The translations under genes and the position numbers were made by a program. Below are positions 55,786 to 64,000 of a DNA stretch of 64,000 nt, one piece after another (position 1 is the first letter of the stretch; each line of letters begins with the position of its first letter). The DNA lies in contig NZ_AYTM02000002.1 in NCBI RefSeq assembly GCF_000507185.2, positions 1,883,501 to 1,947,500 of the forward strand, written 5' to 3'. This DNA comes from Pseudomonas syringae KCTC 12500 (lineage in GTDB: Bacteria > Pseudomonadota > Gammaproteobacteria > Pseudomonadales > Pseudomonadaceae). The notes beneath the pieces were generated by a model. That model saw nothing but the letters and a program-made list of their open reading frames with translations, searched no databases and was not told where the DNA came from.

Positions 55786-56652
55786 TCAGCGCGCGCCCAG
55801 CTCGCGAATGCTTTCCCTCAGGTATTCAAAGTCATATTCGGACAGCGCGACGTAATCCAGCACCAGCGGCCCGACACTTTCCCACTCGTGATCAACATCC
55901 TGACTGCCCAGCACACGGTAGGACTGGCAGATATGTTCAGCCATTTTCAGCGGAGCCAGCAGATTCTTGAGCGTGGGATCGCGGCTTGAGTCGTCCTGAA
56001 AGATCGCCAATGCGTTGTGATGATTGGCGATGGCGTTGGTGACGTGCTCCGGCAAACGCCAGGATTTGGCCGTGTAATAACCCACCACAGAATGGTTGGT
56101 GTCGAACGCACGGTTTTCAGTGTCGACCACCCGACAGTCAGGTCCGGCATTGGCGTAGGCCTCCTCCAGCACCGTCATGTAATCGGGAAAGCGCTTGAGC
56201 ATCAGCGGGATACCGCAGTCATGAAACAGACCCAGCGCATAGGATTCATCCACCGTTTGCGAGCCGATGCGCTTGGCCAGCGTCAGACTGGTCATCGCCA
56301 CATCCTGGGCCGTGTCCCAGAAGCGGTTCAACGTCACAATGGCCTCGTCAGTCATCTCGCCTCTGATCGACTGTGCGTTGATCAGATTGATGACGGTACG
56401 ACTGCCGAGCAGATTTACCGCCTTATCGATCGAGGCGATCTTGCTGGACAGACCGTAATGCGCCGAGTTAACGATCTTCAGCAGCGCCCCGGACAACCCC
56501 GGATCCTGTGCAATCAAGCGCGCGATGGCACCCAGATCCGGATCAGGCATGTACTGCTCCATCTGCAGATCAACCATGATCTGTGGCTGGGGAGGCACGC
56601 TGATGCCCTGCAACGCTAGCTGTATCTGCTCGGAGGTAAGCTCTTCGGACAT
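55786..56652 (-). CDS. HDOD-domain protein
   Basis: 288 residues. A HDOD domain fills about residues 20-220: IARLIAQDPGLSGALLKIVNSAHYG, VNLLGSRTVINLI and ALGLFHDCGIPLML. The metal-binding HD is largely retained as FHDCG. Such proteins are signalling components, often linked to c-di-GMP or stress, but no partner domain is present. The gene is monocistronic by spacing. Confidence 0.88.
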   Translation of the reverse strand: MSEELTSEQIQLALQGISVPPQPQIMVDLQMEQYMPDPDLGAIARLIAQDPGLSGALLKIVNSAHYGLSSKIASIDKAVNLLGSRTVINLINAQSIRGEMTDEAIVTLNRFWDTAQDVAMTSLTLAKRIGSQTVDESYALGLFHDCGIPLMLKRFPDYMTVLEEAYANAGPDCRVVDTENRAFDTNHSVVGYYTAKSWRLPEHVTNAIANHHNALAIFQDDSSRDPTLKNLLAPLKMAEHICQSYRVLGSQDVDHEWESVGPLVLDYVALSEYDFEYLRESIRELGAR

Positions 56653-56837
56653 AGGTATTCACTCGCAGTAATGGCTGGATTCTCCCCTCTTGGACGTGAA
56701 CGGTCCATCACTCCGGACGAAGATTTTCTCGGAACTTTGCCTTGTATATAGCTTCGGACCCTAAGTACATGGCGTAGACGGCAGCCTCAAAAAGGCCTGC
56801 CGTGCGTCATCCATCAAGCCTGACACTGGAGGATCCC

Positions 56838-57377
56838 ATGTCCAAAGCACTGACTGGCAAGCGCATCGCAATACTTGTAACCGACGGTTTCGAACAGGTT
56901 GAATTGACCGGTCCGAAAGAAGCGCTGGAGCAAGCAGGCGCCACCGTGGAAATCCTTTCCGCTGAAGAAGGCAAAGTCAAAGGCTGGAATCACGACAAGC
57001 CAGCTGACGACTTCAAGGTAGACCGGACTTTCAAGGCTGCCAATGCCACCGACTACCACGGCGTAGTCCTGCCGGGCGGCGTACAGAATTCCGACACCAT
57101 TCGCGTCGACACTGACGCGCAGCAAATCGTCAAAGACATAGACGCTGCCGGCAAACCGCTGGCCGTCATCTGTCATGGCGGCTGGCTGTTGATTTCTGCC
57201 GGCCTGGTTAAGGGCAAGACGCTGACGAGCTTCAACTCCCTGAAAGACGACCTGGTCAACGCGGGCGCAAAATGGGTCGATCAGGAAGTCGTCACCGACG
57301 ACAAGCTGATCAGCAGCCGCCAGCCCGACGACATCCCCGCCTTCAACAGCAAACTGATTGAAGCACTGTCTGCCTGA
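56838..57377 (+). CDS. pfpI: PfpI/DJ-1 family protein
   Basis: 179 residues, the length of P. aeruginosa PfpI. The fold marks are RIAILVTDGFEQVELTGPKE with the conserved Glu, VVLPGGVQNSD, and the nucleophile elbow AVICHGGWLL (Cys-His). In the family it has been described as a protease/deglycase-type stress protein. CTGGAGGATCCC precedes the ATG at 56838; the upstream in-frame ATG is not needed. Confidence 0.9.
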   Translation: MSKALTGKRIAILVTDGFEQVELTGPKEALEQAGATVEILSAEEGKVKGWNHDKPADDFKVDRTFKAANATDYHGVVLPGGVQNSDTIRVDTDAQQIVKDIDAAGKPLAVICHGGWLLISAGLVKGKTLTSFNSLKDDLVNAGAKWVDQEVVTDDKLISSRQPDDIPAFNSKLIEALSA

Positions 57378-57462
57378 CAGATTCCGTCAGTTAATTGCAG
57401 TCATCCCGGCCCAGCGCCGAGATGACGCGCTATAATCCCGCTCTTTTTTCAGGAGCGACGTC

Positions 57463-58659
57463 ATGTCCCTGCCTAGCTTGCGCCTCAAAGCCAACGCCGA
57501 CCGCCGCCTGCGCGCCGGTCATCTGTGGGTCTACAGCAACGAGATCGATGTAGCCGCCACCCCACTGCATGGTTTTGCAGCCGGTGATCAGGCCATCCTC
57601 GAAGCTGCGGGCGGCAAGCCGCTGGGCATCGTCGCCATGAGCCCCAACAACCTGATCTGCGCACGCCTGCTGTCCCGCGACATCAAGCTGCCGCTCGACA
57701 AGTCTCTGCTCGTCCACCGCCTCAATGTTGCGCTGTCGCTGCGTGAGCGTCTGTTCGACAAGCCCTTCTATCGCCTGGTCTACGGAGATTCCGACCTGCT
57801 GCCGGGTCTGGTGGTCGATCGTTTCGGTGACATTCTGGTCGTTCAGCTGGCCTCGGCCACGATGGAAAACCACAAGGAAGACATCATTGCGGCGCTGGTC
57901 CAGGTCATCAAGCCAAGCGGTATTCTGTTCAAAAACGATTCGGCGGCTCGCGACGCGGAAGGCCTGAATCGTTACGTCGAAACCGTGTTCGGTCTGGTAC
58001 CGGAATGGGTCGCGCTGGAAGAGAACGGCGTGAAGTTCGAAGCACCGGTCATGGCCGGGCAAAAAACCGGCTGGTTCTATGACCACCGCATGAACCGCGC
58101 GCGCATCGCCCCTTACGTCAAAGGCAAGCGTGTGCTCGACCTCTACAGCTATATCGGTGGCTGGGGGATTCAGGCAGCGGCTTTCGGTGCCAGCGATGTC
58201 ACCTGCGTCGACGCGTCGTCCTTCGCCCTGGATGGCGTGGAGCGCAACGCAGCCCTGAACGGTTTTGCAGAAAAGATGACCTGCATCGAAGGCGATGTCT
58301 TCGAAGCACTCAAGGAACTGAAAGCCGCTGAAGAACGTTTCGACGTGATCGTCGCCGACCCGCCGGCGTTCATCAAACGCAAGAAAGACATGAAAAACGG
58401 TGAAGGCGCCTACCGCCGCCTGAACGAGCAAGCCATGCGCCTGCTCAGCAAGGACGGCATTCTGGTCAGCGCGTCGTGCTCGATGCACCTGCCGGAAGAC
58501 GACCTGCAGAACATCCTCCTGACCAGCGCCCGCCATCTGGACCGCAACATCCAGCTGCTGGAACGCGGCGGCCAGGGCCCGGACCATCCGGTACACCCGG
58601 CCATTGCCGAAACGCGCTACATCAAGAGCATCACCTGCCGGCTGCTGCCCAACAGTTGA
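57463..58659 (+). CDS. rlmI: 23S rRNA (cytosine1962-C5)-methyltransferase RlmI-like
   Basis: 398 residues. An N-terminal PUA domain (LRLKANADRRLRAGHLWVYS) precedes the Rossmann methyltransferase: GWFYDHRMNRARIAPYVKGK, VLDLYSYIGGWGIQAAAFGA (SAM), VIVADPPAFIKRKKD, and the catalytic Cys in VSASCSMHL. CAGGAGCG precedes the ATG. A TATAAT hexamer at 57431-57436 may serve as its -10. Confidence 0.9.
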   Translation: MSLPSLRLKANADRRLRAGHLWVYSNEIDVAATPLHGFAAGDQAILEAAGGKPLGIVAMSPNNLICARLLSRDIKLPLDKSLLVHRLNVALSLRERLFDKPFYRLVYGDSDLLPGLVVDRFGDILVVQLASATMENHKEDIIAALVQVIKPSGILFKNDSAARDAEGLNRYVETVFGLVPEWVALEENGVKFEAPVMAGQKTGWFYDHRMNRARIAPYVKGKRVLDLYSYIGGWGIQAAAFGASDVTCVDASSFALDGVERNAALNGFAEKMTCIEGDVFEALKELKAAEERFDVIVADPPAFIKRKKDMKNGEGAYRRLNEQAMRLLSKDGILVSASCSMHLPEDDLQNILLTSARHLDRNIQLLERGGQGPDHPVHPAIAETRYIKSITCRLLPNS

Positions 58660-58704
58660 CACCGAAGCGCCCGGCCTCGTCGCGCCTACAAGCGCTCGCT
58701 GTTC

Positions 58705-58766
58705 CTGACTATAGTGCCAATGCGCTGCATTGGCATGCCGTTCCGGACGCGCAGCGCGACAGCGCA
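58705..58766. repeat. REP-type repeat
   Basis: CCAATGCGCTGCATTGG and GGACGCGCAGCGCG are two small palindromes joined by CATGCCGTTCC, the same junction seen in the REP clusters at 25.7 and 34.0 kb. They lie between rlmI and the TraX-like gene. Confidence 0.65.
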
Positions 58767-58863
58767 AAGTCATGCTTTGCCTGTAGTCACTGGTCATAAA
58801 AACGCTCTTTTATCACAGTGGCACTGACGACGCAGAGTGTGTGGGATAACTGCACACTCCCGA

Positions 58864-59610
58864 TCAAACCCTGCCCAACACTCCCCGCACGCCCAGCAAC
58901 AGCAGAAAGTGCAGCGGATAGATCGCATAGGCCCAGCGCCGCATCGGGATCACTGCGAACCCGGGCTTTGCCCGCAGCAGCGCGATGCCCAGCAAAGGCG
59001 CCAACACGCAAGCCACTATCGAACCGATGGAAATCGGATCGCCCCAGCTCGCACCGGCAAACATCTGGGGCCAAGCATTACCCGCCAGACAAAAGACCGC
59101 CGGGAACAACGCATACCAAAGTCGCTTTTCCAGCACCAGCACAAAGACCAGCGGCAGCAGCACACCGGCAAAGCCAAACATCAGGTATTTCTGGAAGATC
59201 GCCGTCAGCAGCAAGGCGACAAGGGCCATCACTCGGGTTGTCGGATTGCGCTGCTGCCAGCCCTGAGCAATCACCAGCCCCAGCAGCAGGGTCGGCATCA
59301 CATTCAGCACGCTCGCGTCAGCCATGAACAGCCGATACGGGATCTCCGACAACCCGGCAAACACCAGCAGCCAGCCCAGATAGCGCCATTGCACCCGCGG
59401 GGCCACAATCGCTGCGCTGCGCCGGGAAAGATTCACGGCAATTGCCAGGCAGAACCAGGGAAAGGCAAAACGCCCCGGCACGTAAAGAAAATCGACTGAC
59501 CAGCCCACATAGCGAAGGTGGTCAAGCACCATACTCAACATCGCCAGCCACTTGAGCAGGTCCAGCGCCTTGTTGCGTCCGGGCAGAAAAGGCGGGTTGG
59601 AAAGATCCAT
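58864..59610 (-). CDS. TraX-family membrane protein
   Basis: 248 residues with about eight hydrophobic segments. LDLLKWLAMLSMVLDHLRYV near the N terminus and WAYAIYPLHFLLLLGVRG at the C terminus are the TraX hallmarks (His in MVLDH and YPLHF). TraX of the F plasmid N-acetylates pilin; chromosomal homologues such as this have no conjugation genes around them and their acceptor is unknown. It is divergent from ltaE. Confidence 0.88.
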   Translation of the reverse strand: MDLSNPPFLPGRNKALDLLKWLAMLSMVLDHLRYVGWSVDFLYVPGRFAFPWFCLAIAVNLSRRSAAIVAPRVQWRYLGWLLVFAGLSEIPYRLFMADASVLNVMPTLLLGLVIAQGWQQRNPTTRVMALVALLLTAIFQKYLMFGFAGVLLPLVFVLVLEKRLWYALFPAVFCLAGNAWPQMFAGASWGDPISIGSIVACVLAPLLGIALLRAKPGFAVIPMRRWAYAIYPLHFLLLLGVRGVLGRV

Positions 59611-59709
59611 AGTGCTCCTGAATAGGGAATTGCGTCATGCAGCCAACACATGACCGAACCTTATATTGTCGCTACAGTGCGCACCATAATTGCCCATAAG
59701 GAATCGGCC

Positions 59710-60750
59710 ATGACAGACCAAAGCCAACAGTTCGCCAGCGACAACTATTCCGGTATCTGCCCTGAAGCCTGGGCAGCCATGGAGCAGGCGAACAAGGGCC
59801 ATCAACGCGCTTATGGTGATGATCAATGGACTGCACGCGCCTCGGATGATTTCCGCCGACTGTTCGAAACCGACTGCGAAGTGTTTTTCGCCTTCAACGG
59901 CACGGCGGCCAACTCGCTGGCGCTGTCATCGCTGTGCCAGAGTTACCACAGTGTCATCTGTTCGGAAACGGCTCACGTCGAAACCGATGAATGCGGTGCG
60001 CCGGAGTTTTTCTCCAACGGCTCCAAACTGCTGACCGCACGCAGCGCGGGCGGCAAGCTGACCCCGGAATCGATTCGTGAAGTGGCGCTCAAGCGTCAGG
60101 ACATTCACTACCCCAAGCCGCGCGTGGTGACCCTCACCCAGGCCACTGAGGTGGGCGGCGTCTATCAGCCGGAAGAACTCAAGGCGATCAGCGCGACCTG
60201 CAAAGAACTGGGCCTGCATCTGCACATGGACGGTGCCCGCTTCTCCAATGCCTGCGCCTTTCTGGAGGCCTCCCCGGCTGAACTGACCTGGAAGTCCGGC
60301 GTTGACGTGTTGTGCTTCGGCGGCACCAAAAACGGTATGGCGGTGGGCGAAGCCATTCTGTTTTTCGACCATGATCTGGCTGAAGACTTCGACTATCGCT
60401 GCAAGCAGGCCGGGCAACTGGCGTCGAAAATGCGCTTCCTGTCTGCACCGTGGGTCGGCCTGCTGGAAAACGACGCCTGGCTCAAACACGCCCGCCACGC
60501 CAACCGCTGTGCGCAACTGCTCGCCGAACTGGTCAAGGACATTCCTGGCGTGGAGCTGATGTTCCCGGTGCAGGCCAATGGCGTGTTCCTGCAGCTGTCG
60601 GAGCCGGCCATTGCTGCATTGACCGCGCGAGGCTGGCGCTTCTATACCTTCATCGGCAACGGCGGCGCACGTTTCATGTGCTCGTGGGACACCGAAGAAG
60701 AGCGCGTGCGTGAACTGGCCGCCGATATCAGGCTGGTAATGCAGGGCTGA
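59710..60750 (+). CDS. ltaE: Low-specificity L-threonine aldolase
   Basis: 346 residues; PLP enzyme cleaving threonine or allo-threonine to glycine and acetaldehyde. FASDNYSGICPEAW starts the fold, ETAHVETDECGAPEF binds PLP, HMDGARFSNA holds the ring Asp, and CFGGTKNGMAVGEA carries the PLP lysine. The start at 59710 begins the conserved sequence. It connects to the glycine/serine theme of the sox operon but is 45 kb away. Confidence 0.93.
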   Translation: MTDQSQQFASDNYSGICPEAWAAMEQANKGHQRAYGDDQWTARASDDFRRLFETDCEVFFAFNGTAANSLALSSLCQSYHSVICSETAHVETDECGAPEFFSNGSKLLTARSAGGKLTPESIREVALKRQDIHYPKPRVVTLTQATEVGGVYQPEELKAISATCKELGLHLHMDGARFSNACAFLEASPAELTWKSGVDVLCFGGTKNGMAVGEAILFFDHDLAEDFDYRCKQAGQLASKMRFLSAPWVGLLENDAWLKHARHANRCAQLLAELVKDIPGVELMFPVQANGVFLQLSEPAIAALTARGWRFYTFIGNGGARFMCSWDTEEERVRELAADIRLVMQG

Positions 60751-60873
60751 GGCGTCTGGATCAAGCTTGCAGGTGCAGCCTGACGAGCGACGGGGTAATC
60801 TCCTTCTCAATGGCAAACGGCCCGCAAGGCCGTCCGGACTTTACCGACCGCCCTCAAGAAGGAGCTTGTCTGC

Positions 60874-62316
60874 ATGTTCGATTTCTCCGCCCGGCTCAAG
60901 CAGCATTTCGCTGCCCTGCAGAGTGAAGCGCAATTCTTTTCCGTACGTTACGTGCACCGCACCGGCCAACGCCTGTGCGTGCGCAAGAATGTGGCCGAGC
61001 CGCCGTCACTGATCAGCGACGAGGGCGCCATGCTGACCGTGCGCCTGAATGGCGTTGAAGCCTACGCCGCCACCAACGACATTTCCCTGAAGGGTTTGCA
61101 GGCTGCCTTGCAGCAGGCCGAAACCCTGGCCCGCCGTCTGGCACCGCATGCGCTGCTGGACCTGAGCGATCAGGCGGTCTCGAGCGCCAAGGCTGACTAC
61201 CTGTCGCCAAACATGGATCAAGCCTTCCCATCGCTGAGCGACTGCATCGGCCTATTGATGGCCGAGTGCAGCGCGGTCCCTGTGGACGAACGTCTGGTCA
61301 ACTGGCAGGCCATACTGGGGCTGGAAACCGTCGAGCAAATCTACCTCAACAGCGCGGGCGCGCAATTGCGTCAGGCGCAGCGCTTTGTGTTTCCGGGCAT
61401 GAGCGTGACGGCCTACGACGGTCGCGACAGCCAGACGCGCACTCTGGGCGGGCATAACTTCGGCCAGCAAGGTGGCATCGAAGTGCTGAGCAGTTGTGGC
61501 CTGATCGGGTCTGCCGCCAACGTCGCCGACGAAGCGTTGCAGCTGATCCTCGCCCCCAATACGCCATCAGGCCCACGCGACCTGCTGCTGATGCCCGATC
61601 AGATGGTCCTGCAGATTCACGAGTCCATCGGCCATCCCCTGGAGCTGGACCGGATTCTCGGTGACGAGCGCAATTACGCAGGCACCAGTTTCGTCAAAAC
61701 GACTGACTTCGGCACCCTGCAATACGGCTCCAGCCTGCTGAACGTAACTTTCGACCCGGAGATTCCCGAGCAGTTGGCCAGCTACGCGCACGATGACGAT
61801 GGTACGTCAGCCAGCAAGCAGTTCCTGATTCGTGACGGCCTGCTGCAACGCCCGCTCGGCGGTGCCCTGTCGCAATACCGCAGCGGCCTGGCGGGCGTCG
61901 CCAACAGCCGCGCCTCCAGCTGGAACCGTGCCCCCATCGATCGCATGGCTAACCTGAACATCGAACCGGGTGACCAGTCGCTGGACAGTCTGATCGGCAA
62001 CATCGAGCACGGCATTCTGATGTCGAGCAATCGCTCCTGGTCCATCGACGATGCACGCAACAAATTCCAGTTCGGCTGCGAATGGGGCCAACTGATCGAG
62101 AACGGCGAGCTCAAGGGCTTGGTGAAAAACCCCAATTATCGGGCGATCTCTGCGCAGTTCTGGAAAAACCTCAGCGCAGTCGGTGATGCCAGCACCTTTC
62201 AGGTCCTCGGCACGCCGAATTGCGGCAAGGGCGAACCCAACCAGGTGATCCGTGTAGGTCATGCCTCTCCGGCGTGCGTGTTTGCCAATGTCGATGTGTT
62301 TGGAGGAGATGCCTGA
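60874..62316 (+). CDS. TldD-like metallopeptidase subunit
   Basis: 480 residues. The zinc motif HESIGHPLELDR (HExxxH) is intact, and the domain preceding it and the C-terminal beta domain match TldD. TldD/TldE heterodimers cleave unfolded or modified peptides. This pair looks like a second, more diverged TldD/E set, because the canonical tldD and pmbA in Pseudomonas are longer-range housekeeping genes. It is coupled to the next gene by TGATG. AAGGAGC precedes the ATG. Confidence 0.86.
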   Translation: MFDFSARLKQHFAALQSEAQFFSVRYVHRTGQRLCVRKNVAEPPSLISDEGAMLTVRLNGVEAYAATNDISLKGLQAALQQAETLARRLAPHALLDLSDQAVSSAKADYLSPNMDQAFPSLSDCIGLLMAECSAVPVDERLVNWQAILGLETVEQIYLNSAGAQLRQAQRFVFPGMSVTAYDGRDSQTRTLGGHNFGQQGGIEVLSSCGLIGSAANVADEALQLILAPNTPSGPRDLLLMPDQMVLQIHESIGHPLELDRILGDERNYAGTSFVKTTDFGTLQYGSSLLNVTFDPEIPEQLASYAHDDDGTSASKQFLIRDGLLQRPLGGALSQYRSGLAGVANSRASSWNRAPIDRMANLNIEPGDQSLDSLIGNIEHGILMSSNRSWSIDDARNKFQFGCEWGQLIENGELKGLVKNPNYRAISAQFWKNLSAVGDASTFQVLGTPNCGKGEPNQVIRVGHASPACVFANVDVFGGDA

Positions 62317-63641
62317 TGTCGCACCAACAGCAGTTCGAGGCGCTGGTCGCCGTGCTCAAGGCTGCCATCAGCCCAACGGAACACTTCACTCTGGCCTACG
62401 ACGCCGAGGCGTCTGACTTCATCCGGTTCAACCACGGCCAGGTTCGACAGGCCGGGAGCGTCCAGCAGGTCATCGTGACGTTCAAACTGATCGATGACGG
62501 CCGGCATGCCAATCTGGAACTGACCTTGTCCGGCGACGCCGAGACCGACCAGCAGCGCCTTGTCGACGCCCTGCAACAACTGCGCGAAACACTGCCGTCG
62601 CTGGCCAGGGATCCCTATCTGTTGCCAAACACGAATGCCTGGCAAAGCAGCAACGTTCAAGACTTGCCGCTGCCGGACAGCGCCCGGGTCGTCGAGCAGA
62701 TCAGCGAACTGGCAGGCGATCTGGACCTGGTAGGTTTCTATGCGGCAGGCCCGCTTTACCGCGGCTTCGCCAGTTCGTGGGGCGCGCTGGGCTGGCATCA
62801 GGCCAACAGCTTCAATTTCGACTGGAGCCTGTTTCACGAAAACGGCCAGGCAGTGAAAGCCAACTACGCGGGTCACCACTGGAGCGACGAAGCCTTCGCG
62901 CAGCGTTTTCAGCAGGCCCGCGAACAGCTGGAATTTCTCGGCCGCCCGCTGCATGCGCTAAAGCCCGGACAATACCGCGCGTACCTGGCGCCAGCGGCTC
63001 TGGACGAAGTCATCGGCATGCTCACCTGGGGCGGATTTTCCGCGCAGTCACTGGCCAGTAAACGCAGCCCGCTACAAAGGCTGTATGACGGCGAGACACT
63101 TTTCAGCCCGCTGGTCAACTTCGACGAGCAAGTCAGCGGTTCGCTCTCGCCGGCGTTTTCACGCGAAGGCTACCCACGCAAGGACCTGAAACTGATCGTC
63201 GACGGGCAAGCCCGCGATCGACTGGTGGATTCGAGCAGCGCTGCCGAATACGACCTGCCTGCCAACGGCGCGGATGATGGCGAAGGTCCAAGCGCGTTGA
63301 GCATTGCCGGCGGTTCGCTGGAGCTGGATCAGATCCTTGCAAGGCTCGGTACCGGTCTTTACATCAGTAACCTGTGGTACCTGAACTTCTCCGACCGCGC
63401 CGCTGCGCGCCTCACCGGAATGACACGTTTCGCAACGTTCTGGGTCGAAGAGGGCAAGATCGTCGCGCCGGTGAGCACCATGCGTTTCGATGACAGCGCC
63501 TACAGCCTGCTGGGCAGCGCACTGGAGGACCTGACCAAAGAAAGGGAACTGATTCTCCAATCGAGTACCTACAGTCAGCGCCAGACTGGTTCAATCCAGT
63601 TGCCTGGCGCATTGATCAGCCGACTTACCCTCACGCTATAG
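62316..63641 (+). CDS. TldE/PmbA-like partner subunit
   Basis: 441 residues. It has the two-domain TldE architecture without a HExxxH motif; the C terminus LYISNLWYLNFSDRAAARLTGMTR, followed by FWVEEGKIVAPVSTMRFDDS, is the PmbA pattern. It completes the heterodimer with the overlapping TldD-like gene. No small precursor-peptide frame was seen near the pair. Confidence 0.86.
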   Translation: MSHQQQFEALVAVLKAAISPTEHFTLAYDAEASDFIRFNHGQVRQAGSVQQVIVTFKLIDDGRHANLELTLSGDAETDQQRLVDALQQLRETLPSLARDPYLLPNTNAWQSSNVQDLPLPDSARVVEQISELAGDLDLVGFYAAGPLYRGFASSWGALGWHQANSFNFDWSLFHENGQAVKANYAGHHWSDEAFAQRFQQAREQLEFLGRPLHALKPGQYRAYLAPAALDEVIGMLTWGGFSAQSLASKRSPLQRLYDGETLFSPLVNFDEQVSGSLSPAFSREGYPRKDLKLIVDGQARDRLVDSSSAAEYDLPANGADDGEGPSALSIAGGSLELDQILARLGTGLYISNLWYLNFSDRAAARLTGMTRFATFWVEEGKIVAPVSTMRFDDSAYSLLGSALEDLTKERELILQSSTYSQRQTGSIQLPGALISRLTLTL

Positions 63642-63650
63642 CAGGAGCCT

Positions 63651-64000
63651 ATGCAGAACTCAGCAGCGCCGATCATGGACGAAAAGACCCTGCGCTGGAT
63701 GCCCTGGGTCATCGCCATCGCATTCTTCATGCAAAGCCTGGACGGCACGATTCTCAACACCGCCTTGCCGTCCATGGCCCGCTCGCTGGCAGAAGACCCA
63801 TTGCGCATGCAGTCGGTCGTCATCGCCTACATGCTGACCATTGCGCTGCTGATCCCGGCTTCGGGCTGGATCGCCGACCGGTTCGGGATCAAGCGCATCT
63901 TCTTCAGCGCCATCCTGCTGTTCAGCTTCGGATCGTTGCTGTGTGCGCTGTCCTGGTCATTGAACGTATTGGTGGCCGCCCGGGTGATTCAGGGGCTGGG
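63651..64000 (+). CDS. DHA2-type MFS transporter (5' part)
   Basis: The first 116 codons before the window edge. [20 protein letters not shown] and [14 protein letters not shown] are the TM1/motif D1 region of 14-TM EmrB/QacA or MdtD-like pumps; [14 protein letters not shown] is motif A. It starts nine bases after the TldE-like gene, preceded by GCAGGAGCCT, and may be co-transcribed with it. Confidence 0.9.
   Translation, partial: MQNSAAPIMDEKTLRWMPWVIAIAFFMQSLDGTILNTALPSMARSLAEDPLRMQSVVIAYMLTIALLIPASGWIADRFGIKRIFFSAILLFSFGSLLCALSWSLNVLVAARVIQGL

Noticed and set aside
57395..57436. Sigma-70 promoter TTGCAG...TATAAT before rlmI
   Set aside because: The spacing between the two hexamers is 30 bases, far too long; only the TATAAT is retained as a weak -10 candidate.

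Overview
The window reads as chromosomal DNA of a fluorescent Pseudomonas, most likely from the P. syringae group. The reasons are the high GC, the protein sequences, conserved Pseudomonas blocks (ftsYEX-rpoH with paired M16 peptidases, folA with a DUF2868/DUF3482 pair, thiS-thiG-trmB, coaD-ferredoxin-mutM) and the typical extragenic palindromic repeats. The species assignment comes from pattern recognition, not from a search.

Region 1 (1-13.25 kb, mostly + strand) is a route for taking up choline or betaine and burning its methyl groups. It holds the 5' end of the AraC-type regulator gbdR, the ABC importer cbcXWV, and glyA-soxBDAG-purU-fdhA. The last group turns sarcosine into glycine and serine and oxidises the released C1 units. 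betIBA (29.7-33.8 kb, choline to glycine betaine, with a palindromic BetI-type operator) and pchP (37.6 kb, phosphorylcholine phosphatase) extend the same pathway. Together they cover phosphorylcholine, choline, betaine, sarcosine, glycine and formaldehyde/formate. Betaine and dimethylglycine demethylases are not in the window.

Region 2 (13.25-24 kb) is an accessory block inserted next to fdhA. It contains a 1938-residue toxin-like protein of unknown family and three short tandem Rhs-core proteins, all on the minus strand. The three share about 171 N-terminal residues and the same leader DNA but end in unrelated tails. Degraded copies of the 3' end of fdhA lie between the Rhs cassettes, which suggests that a [fdhA-3'-end + rhs] unit was amplified. 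A further rhs relic lies at 23.7-24.0 kb. No immunity genes are visible. This is the most unusual part of the window.

Region 3 (24-29.5 kb) holds an acyltransferase, a secreted retropepsin-like protein, a GST, a PepSY membrane protein with a small partner, and an ECF sigma/FecR pair that lacks the expected TonB receptor.

Region 4 (34-64 kb) is mainly housekeeping: DUF3482/DUF2868, folA, pchP, trmB, thiG, thiS, mtgA, rpoH, ftsX, ftsE, ftsY, two M16 proteins and rsmD. After these come a higA whose higB is reduced to a 3' stub, a YheT-type hydrolase, a sulfurtransferase, a TetR regulator, coaD, a ferredoxin, mutM, an HDOD protein, pfpI, rlmI, a TraX-like protein, ltaE, a TldD/TldE-like pair and the start of an MFS pump. 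A three-copy 118-bp tandem repeat built from inverted REP-like arms lies between mtgA and rpoH, and other REP-type clusters occupy five intergenic gaps. No rRNA, tRNA, CRISPR array or insertion sequence was recognised.
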